Shown: in pieces, positions 61,501 to 64,000 of the stretch
Layout of the letters: every line of letters starts with the position of its first letter
Numbering within the stretch: position 1 is the first letter of the stretch
Source: Warburgia ugandensis
Taxonomy: Eukaryota > Streptophyta > Magnoliopsida > Canellales > Canellaceae
DNA: 64,000 bases
Reading direction: 5' to 3'
NCBI GenBank assembly: GCA_035236585.1
Contig: CP141135.1
Location: forward strand, 73,633,057-73,697,056
Translations under genes and position numbers: made by a program
Notes under the pieces: model-generated
What the model saw: the letters and a program-made list of their open reading frames with translations, nothing else
Database searches by the model: none
Told to the model about the DNA's origin: nothing

Positions 61501-63561
61501 ACCTATCAAGATATGATGGTGTAAGGTGATTGCTGACAGATTATACATGTTCTTAACATCATGGTTTGTAGTTCTCGACTTAATACATGATGAGATCTCA
61601 ATAGTTCGTAAACTGGTGGTTATTTTTTGCAGATATGGATGCCAAGTTTCAGCTGATGAACTAAGTTCTCTTTATGGAGATTCTCGGGCCAAAGGATTTG
61701 GTCCTGAGGTACAGTACCATGCCTTCTCCGTAAATAAAGTCTCAAAAATGTCATCTCAAGGTTTTGATTCAGAGGTTAAAAATAAAGTAAAATGGATCAT
61801 TGGTTATCTAAGAAACTAATTGTTCTATCTTCAGGTGAAGAGGAGAATTTTAATGGGAACATATGCTCTTTCTGCTGGATATTATGATGCATATTACAAA
61901 CGTGCTCAGCAGGTACCAGCCTAGTTTGATATATAGGTTCTTTCTAGGACAGCAAGTTCTAAATTATTGGGAGTTGAAGTGATCTCTTATGGTATTTAAG
62001 GAGGACCTGATGATGGTAATAGTGTTCTAGGTAAGGACCTTGGTTCAGAAAAGCTTCAAGACAGCACTGGATGAAAATGACATCCTGATTTCACCTGCAG
62101 CACCATCGGCTGCATACAAGATAGGTATGCCCATTGCAGCTTGTGTTTAGTCAAATTTTCCCCGGTACAGCAAGAATAGTGAGCACGTGGTGTTATTCAT
62201 GGTACAGGTGAAAAGACGGACGACCCATTGTCAATGTATGCAGGAGACATCATGACTGTAAATATTCTGCAATCATCAATGTATTGCTGTTAATTTAGTT
62301 CATTTTACTGAGTGCATGGAAAAAATAATTGAATATATAACCATGCATGCTAGTCAATTAATGACTAACATAAATTCTTTCCCAGACGAGAAAAGAGGAA
62401 CCTTTATTCAAAAACAAAAGTGTCCCTCTCCAGCTATTTTTAGTTAACAAGGCAGCCAACTCAGTTTCCTCCATAATAACTGGCAAAAATGAAAGTTACT
62501 TTCCAATTATCAATTACTTCATTAAAAATGCTGGCCTACGTCCAAGAATAACTGATGTTTTTGCCGGCCAAAACTATTGCATCTGATGGATTTTGTTTAC
62601 CTCTGCTCACTGTCACATCTGTCATCTGAAATCCTCAGATCTGTAAGAAGACAAAGGTTTCAGCTTGAATGGATAATACCTGCAAGTCTGGAGAAAGTGA
62701 GGACTCCCCAAATCACAACTTTAAACTTGTTTGAACAGGCAATACCTGCAAGCCTGGGATAAGTTAGAACACCGTACCAGCACATCTCAAAACTTTCCAA
62801 GCTCAAACCGTCTTGGGTTCCCTAAGGGGCTGGAACTGATCTATCATCTACCCTGCTATGCTGACTTCAATAATTTCTGTTCATTTTCTACTGAAGTCAT
62901 GTGAATGGTTGCCAAGAAAGTTTTTTTCTTGCCTCTGTAACTCCTCAGCTCCTCTGTCTATCAGTTTGATCCTGCCAAAACACTAGCAATCAGAGTCAAG
63001 CTGTCCTCAAACAGCTAGTGATTTCTCCCTTTCCAAGATAGGCTGGACAACCGCAACAACAACTATGACCTGTAGACTCCTGGCGATACCTTCTTTGTAA
63101 AAGTACAAAAAGGAGATATATTCTGGGTATTCTTCCTCCCTTTACAGATTATTTGTTGGCCAATCTCGTTATCTTCCAAGATAATATTCTTCTTGTCATG
63201 GACTCGAATTCCCTTGATCCTCCTACAAGGAATGGTATGAAAACAGAGATTCTCAACTGCAAGGGAGTGATCTGTGGTCTTACAAATTAAATAAAAGAAA
63301 AGTTTGAATGCTATCTTTGCTACCATTTTATCTGTTTTACTTGCTCTTTTGGTTTTGACCCAGTAGGCATGTCTTGATTTTGAATTAATTTCAAGTTATG
63401 TGAACTTAATATTTAGGTTTACATGACTGATGCTGCTCTTGACACAGGTTAATGTTAACTTGGCTGGGCTGCCTGCATTGGTTCTTCCATGTGGACTTGT
63501 TGAAGGTGGATCTGCTGGTCTTCCTGTTGGCCTTCAAATGGTTGGTGCAGCATTTGATGAG
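58590..63561 (+). CDS. GATA: Glutamyl-tRNA(Gln) amidotransferase subunit A, organellar (3' end off window)
   Basis: Nine exons seen: 58590-59159, 60496-60807, 61107-61286, 61431-61525, 61633-61708, 61835-61912, 62031-62124, 62209-62258, 63448-63561; 523 residues. The final exon, about 30 residues, lies past 64000. GatA is the amidase of GatCAB, which converts Glu-tRNA(Gln) to Gln-tRNA(Gln) in mitochondria and chloroplasts. The amidase-signature triad is present: Lys in [10 protein letters not shown], the cis-Ser in [14 protein letters not shown], and the nucleophile Ser in [14 protein letters not shown]. Further conserved blocks are [51 protein letters not shown] and [15 protein letters not shown] Ser/Pro/His-rich amino end suits a transit peptide. 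An in-frame ATG at 58506 would add 28 residues. All nine exons join in frame. Confidence 0.94.
59930..59955. repeat. ATT microsatellite in GatA intron 1
   Basis: About eight ATT units, the last with one substitution. Confidence 0.85.
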
Positions 63562-64000
63562 GTATCTAACTGCTTCCATTATTTTATATATGTTGGTCTT
63601 AGTTACAATGATATGGATACAAGGAATTGGACTGGAGATTATCTCTGACTTTCATGACTCATAGAGGTGGATTAGGTTTAAGTTTTAGAGTTGATCAGAT
63701 GAAAGAAAAGGTTGAGGTAAAAGGTTGCATGCTTGGGCGAGTAATGTGTGGGTATTGAGCAGAGGGGGTGGGATCTCTTCAGTTGGTTGAGACAAACTGT
63801 CACTCTTTAGATCGAAGAAAAAGTCGAAACTATGGGAAACTTCAGCAAATTCAGTTTCTTTACTGGTCCAAGTTTCTCAAATGGACAGTAGGGAGGAAGT
63901 AATTGAGTAGAGTACGAAAAGCTAATGCAATGTTGGTGAACCTGCACTGATTTCATGGACGGAGCCTTTAGTTGCCAGATTGACCAAATTCTCACATTCT

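Overview
The window is nuclear DNA of a flowering plant. It has intron-rich genes with GT-AG splicing, solo LTRs of Ty3/gypsy-like elements, an RTE-type LINE, a Mutator-like element and eleven copies of the tRNA-derived Au SINE. The protein families are plant ones: a MIK2-type LRR receptor kinase, WAT1/MtN21, an NRP-type histone chaperone, HGH1 and organellar GatA. The species cannot be fixed from sequence alone. I found no new defence-type or biosynthetic system. The notable content is the layered transposon history and some gene-structure details.

Layout. 1-6 kb (minus): broken 5' half of a MIK2-like LRR receptor kinase, split by a 3,084-bp solo LTR with a 5-bp target-site duplication. 6-13.8 kb: gene-poor, with Au SINEs, a 964-bp Mutator-like element carrying GC-rich minisatellite DNA, and a ribosomal protein L13a (uL13) pseudogene. 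13.85-17.63 kb (minus): intact seven-exon WAT1-related transporter gene of 324 codons. 17.9-20.6 kb: degenerate repeats and a long CT microsatellite. 20.7-32.7 kb: decayed minus-strand Ty3/gypsy element (gag-like, protease and RT remnants, tRNA-Met primer site, 3.5-kb LTR) with another solo LTR inside its RT region.

33.3-40.5 kb (plus): intact ten-exon NAP1-related protein (SET/NRP) of 264 residues. 42.4-48.1 kb: RTE-type LINE remnant (minus) interrupted by a third solo LTR. 49.66-58.32 kb (minus): intact nine-exon HGH1 gene of 336 residues, introns seeded with Au SINEs, first intron apparently GC-AG. 58.5-64 kb (plus): nine exons of organellar glutamyl-tRNA(Gln) amidotransferase subunit A; the final exon lies beyond the right edge. 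HGH1 and GatA are divergent with 265 bp between their likely start codons, so they probably share a bidirectional promoter.

Functionally the intact genes are housekeeping or transport genes: histone chaperoning, eEF2 folding (HGH1), organellar Gln-tRNA synthesis (GatA) and a membrane transporter. Exon models were built by hand from splice sites and frame; every completed model keeps frame through to its stop codon.
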